Below are positions 18,201 through 27,140 of a stretch of 35,182 nucleotides of DNA, piece after piece. This stretch comes from DATFLL01 sp035267785 (GTDB lineage: Bacteria; Pseudomonadota; Gammaproteobacteria; DATFLL01). A model generated the notes under the pieces. The model was not told the DNA's origin, did not search any database, and was given only the letters and a program-made list of their open reading frames with translations. The translations under genes and the position numbers were made by a program. Where the stretch lies: the NCBI GenBank assembly GCA_035267785.1, contig DATFLL010000032.1, positions 1 to 35,182 of the forward strand, read 5' to 3'. Position 1 is the first letter of the stretch, and every line of letters starts with the position of its first letter.

Positions 18201-21187
18201 GCCACGACCTGGCGCAGATGCGTAAGATGCCCCTCGGTTTCCTTACGGTAGATCTCGAGCAAAACGGGGTCGAAACGCCCCGTCGCCTGGGCCTCGGCTT
18301 CGGCCGTCGGCTCGGCCGGCGAGGCCGGCTGCGCAGCGCCATCCGTCGGCTCCGGCGGCGCCTCCAGTGTGATGTTCTCCTCGGCAGGCTCCTCGCCCGG
18401 CGATTCCGAGGTCGGCGGGGCCATCTCGATATCCAGGCCCTGACTCAAGGCGTGCGCCGACTCCATCAGCAGCAACAAGGGCTGACCCGGCTTGGCCCCG
18501 GTACGAAACAGCTCGAAAAACTGCGGCAGCGCCTGCAGGGCGCGCTCGAGCAGGTCGAACATCACGGGGCCGGCCTGAATCGTGTGGTCGATGACCCGAT
18601 TGAGCATGTTTTCGAAGGCCCAGGCGAATTCCCCGATGTCGGTGGCACCAACCAGGCGGCCGCTGCCCTTGAGCGTGTGGTAGGAGCGGCGCAGGTCCTT
18701 GAGGGCCTCCTCGTCGGTCGGATTGTCCCGCCACTGAGGCAGCAGGCGACCGATGTTACCCAGCTCCTCTTCGGCCTCCTCCATGAATATCTCGATGATC
18801 TCGTCATCGATCTCACTCATGCCTTGCGATTCGGAGCTCGTGGGAGTGGACGATGGTTCCGCCGCCGGGGTTTCCGCCTCCGGCCCGGGTTCGGGCGCAA
18901 GCTCGGAGCCGGACAGGGGCTCGGGTTCGAGACCGCCGGGCCTCTGCGGCGCAGACGATTCAATGCCGACATCCGGTGACTGCGGCAGGGCCTGGAGATC
19001 GATCTGAGTTGGCTCGTCGCCCGCGGCGGCGGACGGGGGCGGTGCAGCCCCTCCCAAGGCGGCGACCACGGCATCGCGCGCGGCGGTCAACTCGGCGAGT
19101 GCGGAACTATCGAGCGCGAGCTCGCCCCGGGCGACCCGCTCGACGCGAGTGGCCAGGTCCGACAACGCATCGGCGCCCGCGGCCCCGGTCGATGAAACAT
19201 GCTCGGCCAGTTGTTCAATCACGGTGCGCAGCAGGCCGGTGGCGCCACTATCGGTGGGGTCGAGCAACCACATGTCCATGGCCTCGACCAGGCTGGCGCT
19301 GTCCACGGTAGAGTCGGAGGCGAAATCGGGCGCGGGCTCGAGTGACAGCTCGGCGCCCGCGGGCGCCTCCAGGTCGACAATCGACTCGGCCGGCATGATC
19401 CGTGTGACATCGGGTCCGACGTCTAGATCGATTGCCTCGGTTGGCGGTTCATTTTTTTTTATGTCGGGCGCAGCACCGCGGGCATGGCCGAGCGCCTCGA
19501 GGCTGTGCTCGGCCACGTCGAGAATGGCGCTCGGATGACCCCAACGCTCGGCGATGGACTCCAGATAGTATTCGATACTCGTAATGGCGTCGGCCAGGGT
19601 GTCGAGCGAGCTTTGCTCGGGTACGGCGTGCTTGTCCAGAAGTTCGCTGCTGACGTAGGCGGTACAGGCGTCGACCAGTTCGGCGGCCCGATCCAGATTG
19701 AGCATCGACAGGCTGCCGCGGATGCTTGCAAGATACTGCGGCACCTGCTGGAGCAGTTCGTGATCGTTCGGGGTATTGCCGTAGGCGGCGATGGCCTCTT
19801 TGATCCGCGCCAGCTCGGTCTTCGCCTCGCCAATGGCCAACTGCACGACCTGGTGATACTCGGGGTCGGTTACCCGGATCTCCTCGCTGGAAATACCGTC
19901 GGTCGAGGGCAGATCCTCGGCGTGCTCCGCCTCGTCGTTGGCGGCACGCACGCGCCCCACATCGGCAAGCGAGCCCTCCACCGAAAGCAGGGCTCCCGCG
20001 ACATCCATCAAGGTGTCGTCGTCTACCGCGCGTTCGCCGGCAATCATTTCGGACAGCACGGTCGTTTGCGCCTGCACGCTCTTGCGCTGCACGCCCAGGC
20101 CGAGCATGGCCAGGGTATCGGCCATCTGAGTCAGTGAGTCGACCAGCGGCTTTAGGGTGGCAACATCGCGATCGTCGCTGCGCACGAAGATGTCGAGGTT
20201 GTCCTTGATACGCGACAGATCGTCGAGAATGACCTTCGAAACCGTCTCCAGCAGCGAGACGTTCGGGCCCGCGAGGCTCTCGCGCGCGCGATCGACCGCC
20301 TGGGCATCGGGCAGGAGCTCGTCGAGATGGAAGGCGGATTTGAGCGCCCTGACGGTCTCGCCCGTCGAGCTCGACTGGGCGACGTAGAACAGGAGATTTT
20401 TGATCAAATCGGACGGGGGCTCTTCCGAGAGCGCCACCTCGCCCCCGTCGATAACACGCTTGACCTGACGGTCGACCTGACCGAGCAGCAGCTTGACCGC
20501 CACACTCGACTCCAGGCCACCGTCGAGCAAACCCTCGACAACACCGCCGGCGGCCCACAACAACCGGCCCGATTCCTCCTCGCGGGCGGCCTGACGCAGC
20601 TGGCCGATGACGTCGCCGATCTTTTGCAGGCTCGCCTCGCGGTTTTGATCACGGAACCAGCCGAGCAGCCCCAGGTGATAGAGATGGCGCAGCTTGCGCG
20701 CCAGCTGGGCCAGGTCTTCGGATTCACCTACCGACTCCGGTGCCGGCGCCGCAATGCTCAGGTCCGGGCTGAACAGGGCATTTTCCGACAGCAGCGCCTC
20801 GCCGCGAGCGGCGCGCAGGTCGTTGAGCAGCGGCATCAGCACCAGCGGCATGTCCTGCTGGCCCGACTCGACCTTATCGAGATAGTCCGGCAGCTGAAGC
20901 ATCCCGCGCATCAACGCCTCATAGGCATCGTCCTTGTGGATGACCTTGCCATCGACGATGGCCTGAGCGAGCTTTTCCATCTCCTCGGCGACCAGGCTGG
21001 CGCCGTAGAGCTCGACCATCTGCAGTGTGCCGTGGACCTGGTGCAGGTAATTGATGCAAAACCGCAGCTTGGTCTCGTCCTCGGTATTGTCGACGAAGGC
21101 CTCCAGTGCCGAGCGCGCCTGCTGCAGCGTCTCGTCGATCTCGGATTTGACCCAGGTCAGGGTGCCATAATCGAAATCGTACGCCAT
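15269..21187 (-). CDS. chpA: ChpA, hybrid CheA-type histidine kinase with several phosphotransfer domains
   Basis: Central kinase of the Pil-Chp system, 1972 residues. In order: an N-terminal FimL-like region with HQVHGTLQM (His49/His52); a related degenerate unit where Ala487 replaces the histidine (YLASIRGSL); three canonical Hpt domains with phospho-histidines at about His837 (YHTLKGSGR), His1015 (LHTLHGSSR) and His1168 (LHTLKGGAR), joined by Pro/Glu/Ala-rich linkers; the dimerisation domain (LVNFAGEVSIYRSR, about 1380 on); the ATPase domain with HMLRNAIAHGIENP, DDGAGID and GRGVGMDVV; a CheW domain; and a C-terminal receiver with the phospho-acceptor Asp1903 (LLDIEMPRMDG). Pseudomonas ChpA is longer (about 2470 residues) with more Hpt-like units, so this is a reduced version. 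It starts 2 bases after the pilK stop codon. Confidence 0.96.
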   Translation of the reverse strand: MAYDFDYGTLTWVKSEIDETLQQARSALEAFVDNTEDETKLRFCINYLHQVHGTLQMVELYGASLVAEEMEKLAQAIVDGKVIHKDDAYEALMRGMLQLPDYLDKVESGQQDMPLVLMPLLNDLRAARGEALLSENALFSPDLSIAAPAPESVGESEDLAQLARKLRHLYHLGLLGWFRDQNREASLQKIGDVIGQLRQAAREEESGRLLWAAGGVVEGLLDGGLESSVAVKLLLGQVDRQVKRVIDGGEVALSEEPPSDLIKNLLFYVAQSSSTGETVRALKSAFHLDELLPDAQAVDRARESLAGPNVSLLETVSKVILDDLSRIKDNLDIFVRSDDRDVATLKPLVDSLTQMADTLAMLGLGVQRKSVQAQTTVLSEMIAGERAVDDDTLMDVAGALLSVEGSLADVGRVRAANDEAEHAEDLPSTDGISSEEIRVTDPEYHQVVQLAIGEAKTELARIKEAIAAYGNTPNDHELLQQVPQYLASIRGSLSMLNLDRAAELVDACTAYVSSELLDKHAVPEQSSLDTLADAITSIEYYLESIAERWGHPSAILDVAEHSLEALGHARGAAPDIKKNEPPTEAIDLDVGPDVTRIMPAESIVDLEAPAGAELSLEPAPDFASDSTVDSASLVEAMDMWLLDPTDSGATGLLRTVIEQLAEHVSSTGAAGADALSDLATRVERVARGELALDSSALAELTAARDAVVAALGGAAPPPSAAAGDEPTQIDLQALPQSPDVGIESSAPQRPGGLEPEPLSGSELAPEPGPEAETPAAEPSSTPTSSESQGMSEIDDEIIEIFMEEAEEELGNIGRLLPQWRDNPTDEEALKDLRRSYHTLKGSGRLVGATDIGEFAWAFENMLNRVIDHTIQAGPVMFDLLERALQALPQFFELFRTGAKPGQPLLLLMESAHALSQGLDIEMAPPTSESPGEEPAEENITLEAPPEPTDGAAQPASPAEPTAEAEAQATGRFDPVLLEIYRKETEGHLTHLRQVVADCRAGQRCTADDGLVRALHTLHGSSRTADIDFIADLGGKLERYAKLLQEKHLPLTQDAVNVLADSIDLIEQTVPLLAEVGASLPDSSALHERVDRLHQEAQSQSKRAVTDETPQPDPAPAPEHGTAEYDEELLDIFLEEGTEILDTSDETLRQWVDEPNNPDLVMTMQRELHTLKGGARMAGVTEIGDLSHKVESLLTAVADGHVDASKRLFDVLQLAQDRLVQMLEGVRDHTPLAPASDIIVAVEELLPGGGANGTHAEARIVAPEGVEKVDEPPSAEPAIPPSLRPQGASGTGAAPVSELTSDPAPNPAPPPPSEPGKDLTAAPPAGMEQRAGEAQTEGQGTDAPFLPKVEQPEEDDGSRDRRKGSRIQHEQVRVRADLLDNLVNFAGEVSIYRSRLEQQVNSFRFNLTELDETVARLREQLRQFEIETEAQIQHRYEEAGTRGYEDFDPLEFDRFTHMQQLSRSMLESLSDLDSLKGLLNNLTRESETLLLQQSRVNTDLQEGLMRSRMVPFAGQAPRLRRIVRQASHDLNKQAELQLVGAENELDRTVLDRVMAPLEHMLRNAIAHGIENPQQRTDAGKPPAGTIALALSREGSEIVIRVSDDGAGIDIDAIRRKAIARGRIEADSQMTEEALLDLILESGFSTAETITQIAGRGVGMDVVNSEIKQLGGTLTIDTRKGQGTLFTVRLPLTLSVTRALMVNAGEETFAVPLLSVEGIERISHEELAALFSGEKPVYDWLGEEYAFMHLGSVMGLSEPTLPGEGKKAPLLLTRSGDYRAALSVDGLIGSREVVVKSVGPQLATLHGISGATIMGDGTVVLILDLGMLIRHGITHEARAVIDVTAEREVEEEHIPTVMVVDDSITVRKVTARLLERNNMNVMTAKDGVDALALLQEQVPDLMLLDIEMPRMDGFELATNVRNDERLRDVPIIMITSRTGAKHRERAMNIGVNSYMGKPFQESELLENIQELLAE

Positions 21188-21189
21188 GG

Positions 21190-22101
21190 CTAACCCCTGC
21201 CCGCCCCGTCTTCAAGAAGGCGTCGAAATGCCAGGGTGTTCTCGTAGAGCACCGGTTCCATGGCGGGATGATCCCAACCCATGATCTCGCCCGCGCCCAG
21301 GACCAGCAGGCCGCCGGGACGCAAATGCTCGACCAGATGGTTCAGCGCAACGATGCGCCGGTCTCGCTGAAAATAGATAAGCAGGTTCTGGCAGACGATG
21401 ACATCCATCATGCCCACCGGGGCATGCGCCAGGTCGAGGACGTTGATCGGCGTGAAGCACACGCGCTCACGCAGCCGCGGCTTGACCTGGAAGCGCTCAC
21501 CGTCAAGCGGCTCGAAATAACGCATGAGTACCTGCGGCGGTACGTCCTTGAGTTTGCTGCGGTGGTAGATTCCGGCGCGACCGACAGCGAGCGCCGGCAC
21601 ACTGATATCCGAGGCGGTAACGCCGAAGTAGTAGCCAGCGCCGCTGTCGCCGAGATATTGGTCGATGACCATCGCCAGCGAATAAGGCTCCTCGCCCGTG
21701 GAACAGCCCACGCTCCATAGATCGATGGTGGGAGTAACACCCGCCGCGCTCGCCGGTGGAAGCCCGCGCAGATAGACGTCGCGTACCAGCGACAGAGAGC
21801 TCTGATTGCGGAAAAACCGCGTCTCGTGGACCGTCAGGCGATCGACCAGCCGCGCCCATTCCACCATGCCACGGCTGCCGGACGTCACGTAATCGTAGTA
21901 CGCGCCATAGTCCGCGATGCCCAACTCGCGCATCCGCGGACCGAAGGCCGTAACCAGGAAGGACTTGCGGTTCTCGGGCAGGGTAATGCCGGTGCGCTGC
22001 TCGAGCAGCTGCGACCACATAGCGAACTCTGCGTCGCTCATGGGCGGCAAGGTACTCAGGCGCCATTCCATTGGCTGTTGTCCCGCCGAGTGGTGCGCCA
22101 T
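21190..22101 (-). CDS. pilK: CheR-type chemoreceptor methyltransferase PilK
   Basis: SAM-dependent methyltransferase for glutamates on the receptor PilJ. 303 residues. The N-terminal helical domain (MSDAEFAMWSQLLEQRTGITLPENRKSFL) is followed by RLTVHETRFFRN and the SAM-binding LWSVGCSTGEEPYSLAMVI, DVIVCQNLLIYF and LGAGEIM, all typical of CheR. The ATG at 22101 has GAGAGGA about 12 bases upstream; an internal ATG (MEWRL) could also serve. Its stop overlaps the leader of chpA. It acts against ChpB to tune signalling, and consumes SAM made by the metK product. Confidence 0.94.
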   Translation of the reverse strand: MAHHSAGQQPMEWRLSTLPPMSDAEFAMWSQLLEQRTGITLPENRKSFLVTAFGPRMRELGIADYGAYYDYVTSGSRGMVEWARLVDRLTVHETRFFRNQSSLSLVRDVYLRGLPPASAAGVTPTIDLWSVGCSTGEEPYSLAMVIDQYLGDSGAGYYFGVTASDISVPALAVGRAGIYHRSKLKDVPPQVLMRYFEPLDGERFQVKPRLRERVCFTPINVLDLAHAPVGMMDVIVCQNLLIYFQRDRRIVALNHLVEHLRPGGLLVLGAGEIMGWDHPAMEPVLYENTLAFRRLLEDGAGRG

Positions 22102-22127
22102 GGTCAGTGACTGTCCTCTCGTCTCGC

Positions 22128-24179
22128 TCAGGCAGGCAGCTTGAAGCCCGCAACCGAGCGGCGCAGCTCGTTGGCGAGCTCCGCAAGGTTACCGACCGAT
22201 GCCGCCGTCTCATTGGTACCGGCTGAGGTCTGGGTCGTGATCTCCTGAATGACGTTCATGGTGTCGGAGATATTGGTGGCGGCGACCGCCTGCTGCGAAG
22301 CCGACTGCGAAATGTTCTGAATCAGGGCAGCGAGGCGCTTGGACACGTTTTCAATCTCTTCGAGCGATTCACCGGCGTTCTGCGCCAGCTGCGCACCGGC
22401 GACCACCCCGGAGGTACTCTGCTCCATGGAGGCGACGGCCTCGTTGGTGTCGGACTGAATGGTCTTGACCAGTGCCTCGATTCGACGCGTGGCGTCCGCC
22501 GAGCGCTCCGCGAGGCGCTGCACCTCGTCGGCCACGACCGCGAAGCCGCGGCCCGCCTCGCCCGCCATGGCCGCCTGGATGGCCGCGTTCAAGGCGAGAA
22601 TGTTGGTCTGCTCGGCGATGTCGTTAATGAGCTCGACGATGTCGCCAATTTCCTGCGAGCTTTCACCGAGGCGCTTGATACGTTTTGCAGTCTCCTGAAT
22701 CTGCTCGCGAATGGTGTCCATGCCGTTGATGGTCTTTTGCACGGCTTCGGCGCCCTTGACCGCGATGCCCACCGAGCGGTCGGCCTCTTCGGCGAGCTGC
22801 GTCGCGTTCGAGGACACCCCTTCAATCGACACCGCCATTTCGTTGATGGCCGTACTGGCTGCAGTGATCTGCTGCGCCTGGTGGTCACTCGCCTCGGCCA
22901 GGTGCATGGCGGTGGCCTGCGTCTGCTGGGCCGCCGAGGACACCTGCTGCGTGGTGTCGTTAATGGCCGTTACCAGAGTGCGCAGCGCGTCGATGGCGTA
23001 GTTGATGGAGTCGGCGATGGCGCCCGTGACATCCTCGGTCACGGTGGCGGTCACGGTGAGGTCACCGTCGGCCAAGTCGCCCATTTCGTCGAGCAGGCGC
23101 AAAATGGCCTGTTGGTTTCGCGTGTTCTGCTCTTCGATCTGTCGGCGCTGTTTCTCGGTGACGTCCAGACGCACCTTGGAGTCGCGCTGGTACATGTAGC
23201 CCAAGAGCACGAGCATCACGAGCGCGATGACGCCGAAGATGTCGCCCATGGTCGAGGACAGCAGGCGGTTCTCGATGGAACGGTTGTACGCCGCCGACAG
23301 GGCCTGAATCTTGGCCAGGAGATCGTCACTGCTATTGAGAATGTCGTTGGAGGCCGCCGACACCTGGAACATTTCCGGCGAGCGCTCGAGAATGGCCCCG
23401 ACCTGGCTGCTGATCTGATCGAACAGATTCTTCACCTGCTGCAGCTTGCCGCGGGCGGTGGGCTCGACGACCGCTCGGATGTGCAGACTCTTGTTGCCCT
23501 TGAGCATACCCTCGATGACGCGCCCGAACAGCGCCGCGTCACGACCGAAGCGGTCGGCGGCAATCTCGGCGCCTTCACCGCCTTCGAGCACCTTGCTGAC
23601 GTTGTTGGCGATACGCTGGATCAACATCAGCTGACGCGTGGCGATGTATATCTGCTCGGGCGAGCTGCCCTGGTCGGTCATCGTCGAGACGACCTCGTCG
23701 GACAGCGCGAGCAGCGTTGGGATCTTGTCGTTGATGCCCTGAATGTACTTTCGCGTCGTGGCAACGATGTCCTTGCGCTTTAGAATCGAGTCGACGTCAT
23801 TGCTGTACTTGTCCCACGAGGCCCTGAGCGCCTTGAGCTGTGCCTGCACATCGGCAGGCGTGGCCGGCATACCCGTCTTGTTGTTGCCCCGGGTCTGCAT
23901 CTGCAGAATGTGGGAGAACTCGTCGCGGCTGCTCTTGAGCAGGGAGAAGGCGGCAAGCTTACCGGTCGAGGCCTGGGCCGCGTGCTTGGCTATCTCCTGG
24001 GAAAGCACTCGCTCATCGCCGAGATAACCGATGTATTCCTTGTCGTATCCGTCCTGAATCGCCGCCAGTCCGTAAGTCACCGCCATCGCGACCACGAAAA
24101 TGATGAGAAAGACGATCAGGACCAGCAGTCCGCGGCCGCTTGAGGCACTGGACATGAGGTCTTTGGATTTTGCCTTCAT
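22128..24179 (-). CDS. pilJ: Methyl-accepting chemoreceptor PilJ
   Basis: Inner-membrane receptor of the twitching system, 683 residues. Membrane helix 1 is at about residues 18-38 (LLVLIVFLIIFVVAMAVTYGL), a ~270-residue periplasmic sensor domain follows, membrane helix 2 is at about 312-332 (IFGVIALVMLVLLGYMY), then a cytoplasmic signalling domain. The hairpin tip reads AEQTNILALNAAIQAAMAG then EAGRGFAVVADEVQRLAERS; Gln-Ala-Ala-Met in place of the usual Glu-Ala-Ala-Arg is the PilJ variant of this motif. GGGAGT precedes the ATG. In Pseudomonas PilJ senses pilus contact; the same role is inferred here. Confidence 0.96.
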   Translation of the reverse strand: MKAKSKDLMSSASSGRGLLVLIVFLIIFVVAMAVTYGLAAIQDGYDKEYIGYLGDERVLSQEIAKHAAQASTGKLAAFSLLKSSRDEFSHILQMQTRGNNKTGMPATPADVQAQLKALRASWDKYSNDVDSILKRKDIVATTRKYIQGINDKIPTLLALSDEVVSTMTDQGSSPEQIYIATRQLMLIQRIANNVSKVLEGGEGAEIAADRFGRDAALFGRVIEGMLKGNKSLHIRAVVEPTARGKLQQVKNLFDQISSQVGAILERSPEMFQVSAASNDILNSSDDLLAKIQALSAAYNRSIENRLLSSTMGDIFGVIALVMLVLLGYMYQRDSKVRLDVTEKQRRQIEEQNTRNQQAILRLLDEMGDLADGDLTVTATVTEDVTGAIADSINYAIDALRTLVTAINDTTQQVSSAAQQTQATAMHLAEASDHQAQQITAASTAINEMAVSIEGVSSNATQLAEEADRSVGIAVKGAEAVQKTINGMDTIREQIQETAKRIKRLGESSQEIGDIVELINDIAEQTNILALNAAIQAAMAGEAGRGFAVVADEVQRLAERSADATRRIEALVKTIQSDTNEAVASMEQSTSGVVAGAQLAQNAGESLEEIENVSKRLAALIQNISQSASQQAVAATNISDTMNVIQEITTQTSAGTNETAASVGNLAELANELRRSVAGFKLPA

Positions 24180-24281
24180 CAGATCAACTCCCGACTCCGC
24201 AGAGTCCTATTGTCTTGAGCGGACGCGCCGCTGCGCGCGATACCAGCCCCACTCCACCTGGTTAGACAAGGCCGCACGCCC

Positions 24282-24830
24282 TCAGACGCGCCCCCCCACC
24301 TGCATGAACTGCTGACTGTGAGCCAGGGCCCGGACGCTGAACACGGCCCACAGGTTGCCGCCCTGACGATAGGCGCCGTTCAAAAACTCGCCGAGCTTGT
24401 CAGCCTCGGGGACCTCTTCCGTGGCGTCCTCATCGAAAAAGTGACGAAGCCCCAGCACCTCGTCGACCACCAGTCCGGCGGCCAGACCGCCATGGCGAAC
24501 CACCAGCACACGGGTCCGCCTCCCCAAGGAGGTCTCCTCACCCTCGAGAAACCCCTTCAAATCCATGATCGGCAAGAGGTTGCCGCGCACATTCGAGATT
24601 CCCTTGACCCATTTCAGGGCCCCCGGCACTCGCGTGAGCGGCGGATATTCGAGAATTTCGCGCACGTCGCCGATGGCCGCCACCAGCCGGTGCTGGCCGA
24701 CTCGAAAACCGATGCCCGACCAGCTGCGCCGAACCTCGACCTGCTGCGGAATTCCGAGCGCATTGCGCCGGCTGCGGGACTCGATATCCAGCAGCAGGCT
24801 CAACGGTTCTAAGGCAGGCGCCGCGGACAC
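24282..24830 (-). CDS. pilI: CheW-like adaptor protein PilI
   Basis: 182 residues with a CheW domain: WSGIGFRVGQHRLVAAIGDVREILEYPPLTRVPGALKWVKGISNVRGNLLPIMDLKGFL shows the family's 'G..NVRG..lPv.DL' signature. It links PilJ to ChpA. The start is a GTG at 24830-24828 behind GGGAGGA. It lies 22 bases downstream of pilH and 102 bases upstream of pilJ. Confidence 0.93.
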   Translation of the reverse strand: MSAAPALEPLSLLLDIESRSRRNALGIPQQVEVRRSWSGIGFRVGQHRLVAAIGDVREILEYPPLTRVPGALKWVKGISNVRGNLLPIMDLKGFLEGEETSLGRRTRVLVVRHGGLAAGLVVDEVLGLRHFFDEDATEEVPEADKLGEFLNGAYRQGGNLWAVFSVRALAHSQQFMQVGGRV

Positions 24831-24852
24831 CGCTCACCGTCCTCCCGATTCT

Positions 24853-25212
24853 TCAGAGAAACGAGTTGATCTTGGCAATCAAGTCGGCCTCGACCACTGG
24901 TTTGGTAATGAAGTCCTTGGCCCCCTGGCGCAGCCCCCAGACGCGGTCGGTCTCCTGGTCCTTGGTGGTCACGATAATGACCGGGATATGACCGGTCTCC
25001 GGATCCTTGGTCAGGGTCCGCGTCGCCTGGAACCCGTTGAGGCCGGGCATCACGACATCCATGAGAACCAGATCGGGCTTTTCCTGTTTGGCCCGCTCAA
25101 TTCCCTCCTCACCATTGGCCGCCGTCAGCACCTCGAGATTGTTCTTCTCGAGCATGCCTTTGAGTACATGCAGCTCGGTGGGTGAGTCGTCGACAATCAA
25201 AATCCGCGCCAT
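24853..25212 (-). CDS. pilH: Response regulator PilH
   Basis: Single-domain CheY-like receiver, 119 residues. The acidic pair in ILIVDDSPTE, the phospho-acceptor Asp in LVLMDVVMPGLNG, the Thr switch in VIIVTTKD and the Lys in FITKPV are all present, so it should be phosphorylatable. AGGAGAGG precedes the ATG. In Pseudomonas PilH opposes or drains signal from PilG and influences pilus retraction. No output domain, as expected. Confidence 0.94.
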   Translation of the reverse strand: MARILIVDDSPTELHVLKGMLEKNNLEVLTAANGEEGIERAKQEKPDLVLMDVVMPGLNGFQATRTLTKDPETGHIPVIIVTTKDQETDRVWGLRQGAKDFITKPVVEADLIAKINSFL

Positions 25213-25334
25213 GGGCCTCTCCTAACCTTTTGATTTCTGTATTCTATCTCCGTCGCCGCATCCCACGGTCCCGCGTGGGCGTTGGCCTGAACGCCAAGCG
25301 CGGGAAATGCCATCCCCACGCCCCCTTGTGCCGG

Positions 25335-25730
25335 TCAATGCACGTGCAGCACGTGCTTCTTGATGGCCCCCAACAACTCGTCCTTCGTGAACGGCTTGGT
25401 GAGATACTGCTCGGAGCCGACGATGCGGCCCCGAGCCCGGTCGAACAGCCCGTCTTTGCTCGACAGCATGATCACGGGTGTGGTCTTGAATTGCTTGTTG
25501 TTCTTGATGAGCGCCGTCGTCTGGTAGCCGTCCAGGCGCGGCATCATGATATCGACGAATATGATGTCCGGATGGTGGTCGGCGATCTTGGACAGCGCCT
25601 CGAAACCATCATTGGCCGTAATCACATCGCAGCCCTCCTTGGTCAGGAGGGTCTCAGCGGTCCGGCGGATGGTTTTGCTGTCGTCAATGACCATCACCTT
25701 GAGACCTTCAAAACCGTTTTCGTTTGCCAT
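25335..25730 (-). CDS. pilG: Response regulator PilG
   Basis: Single-domain CheY-like receiver, 131 residues. VMVIDDSKTIRRTAETLL, Asp in IIFVDIMMPRLDGYQT, VIMLSSKDG and YLTKPFTK give a complete active site. It is the first gene of the Pil-Chp cluster; the kinase ChpA phosphorylates PilG, which in Pseudomonas promotes pilus extension and cAMP synthesis. Divergent from gshB across a 438-base AT-richer region that must hold the promoter of the cluster. Confidence 0.95.
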   Translation of the reverse strand: MANENGFEGLKVMVIDDSKTIRRTAETLLTKEGCDVITANDGFEALSKIADHHPDIIFVDIMMPRLDGYQTTALIKNNKQFKTTPVIMLSSKDGLFDRARGRIVGSEQYLTKPFTKDELLGAIKKHVLHVH

Positions 25731-26168
25731 CCCCGACAGCGCTCGTAAATTGACTTAAGTATTGTATTCCCAAGGTATTTTTTGGTTATTATGCGCTTGG
25801 AGCTTAAACTTGCCCGATATTTAACACAAACTCGAGAAACAATCTATAAGTAACCATATTCTAGACAATATTTCCCCGCCGACCGGGTGTTCGCCGGTCC
25901 GGCTCAGTGTAGAGCGTATGAATCGATTACCGTTTATGTACACCCGTGGCACGGCCAATACAACTCCCGCTCCTGGTCGATACCGCCCTCGCTGCGGGAC
26001 ACAAGAGTACCTATCGGCGCGCCTCGGCAAAAACTTGACCGCCAGCTTTACAAACCCCGGGCAGGGAACCCGCAACGCCCCGCGGGGTCTATCGGGCAGG
26101 CTCGCTGGCGCCGACGCACTCGACGCGGCCCGCACCGTTCCGCCCCCTCACCGACAGTATCACCTCGC
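25731..26168. promoter_or_regulatory. 438-base divergent intergenic region, pilG and gshB promoters
   Basis: The pilG-proximal ~150 bases (25740-25880) are clearly AT-rich, with minus-strand -10-like and -35-like pieces: TTGTTT and TATCGG 17 bases apart near 25823-25850, and TTGTCT followed by TATAGA with a short spacer. I cannot choose between them. The gshB-proximal ~290 bases are GC-rich without a recognisable gene, RNA or ribosome binding site. A small CCCCGCGGGG palindrome lies near 26079. The open frame running upstream from gshB has no family resemblance. Confidence 0.45.
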
Positions 26169-27140
26169 ATGACGATCAAGCTCGGCGTGATAATGGACCC
26201 CATCGGGGCCATCCATTTCAAAAAGGACTCCACCCTGGCCATGCTGTTGGAGGCACAGCGGCGCGGCTGGACACTGCATTACATGGAGCAGGGCGACCTC
26301 TACCTGGAGGACAACCGGGTGCGGGCGAGCCTGCGCGAGCTGGCAGTCCATGACGACCCGGCGCATTGGTTCGATCTGGGAGAGGGGCGCGAGGCGGACC
26401 TGGCCGAGCTGGACGTCGTGCTCATGCGCAAGGACCCGCCCTTCGACATGGCCTACCTGTACAGCACGCATCTGCTGGAGCTGGCCGAGGCGGCGGGCAC
26501 CCTCGTGGTCAATCGGCCCCGCTCGCTGCGCGATGCCAACGAAAAGCTGTTCACGGCCTGGTTCCCCCAGTGCATGCCACCGACCGTGGTGACGAGCCAG
26601 GCGAGGCGCCTGCGGGCCTTTCTCAAGACGCAAGGCGACATCATTCTCAAGCCCCTGGACAGCATGGGCGGGGCGTCGATCTTCCGCCTGCGCGCGAACG
26701 ATCCGAACACGAACGTCGTCATCGAGACCCTGACCGCCCGGGGACGAACCCCGATCATGGCGCAGCGATTTCTCCCCGAGATCAGCGCCGGTGACAAACG
26801 CATCCTGCTCATCGACGGCGAGCCCGTCCCCTATGCCCTGGCCCGCATCCCGGCCGAGGGCGAGACCCGCGGGAATCTGGCCGTGGGCGGACGCGGGGAG
26901 GGCGTTGCCCTGACCGAGCGAGACCGCTGGATCTGCGCGCAGGTCGCACCCGCGCTGCGCGAGCGCGGCCTGATGTTCGTGGGCCTGGACGTCATCGGGG
27001 ACTACCTCACCGAGATCAACGTCACCAGCCCGACCTGCATCCGCGAGCTCGACGCCCTCTATGACCTCAACATCAGCGCACAGCTGTTCGACCGCATCGC
27101 CGCCGTCCTGAACGAGCGGTCCCGGAGAAACGCCCAATGA
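26169..27140 (+). CDS. gshB: Glutathione synthetase
   Basis: ATP-grasp enzyme joining gamma-glutamylcysteine and glycine. 323 residues from the ATG at 26169, close to the 316 of E. coli. Typical segments: KLGVIMDPIGAIHFKKDSTLAML, VLMRKDPPFDMAYLYSTHLLELAE, VVNRPRSLRDANEKLF, ILKPLDSMGGASIFR, GDKRILLIDGEPVPYALARIPAEGETRGNLAVGG, and FVGLDVIGDYLTEINVTSPTC at the metal site. No Shine-Dalgarno is evident. Its stop overlaps the apbE start by 4 bases (ATGA). gshB next to pilG is also the order in Pseudomonas. Confidence 0.97.
   Translation: MTIKLGVIMDPIGAIHFKKDSTLAMLLEAQRRGWTLHYMEQGDLYLEDNRVRASLRELAVHDDPAHWFDLGEGREADLAELDVVLMRKDPPFDMAYLYSTHLLELAEAAGTLVVNRPRSLRDANEKLFTAWFPQCMPPTVVTSQARRLRAFLKTQGDIILKPLDSMGGASIFRLRANDPNTNVVIETLTARGRTPIMAQRFLPEISAGDKRILLIDGEPVPYALARIPAEGETRGNLAVGGRGEGVALTERDRWICAQVAPALRERGLMFVGLDVIGDYLTEINVTSPTCIRELDALYDLNISAQLFDRIAAVLNERSRRNAQ

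Noticed and set aside
16022..18979. A 985-codon open frame antisense to chpA
   Set aside because: Its composition is the reverse-complement image of the ChpA coding frame in GC-rich DNA, it has no ribosome binding site, and it resembles no family. The chpA frame shows complete domains.
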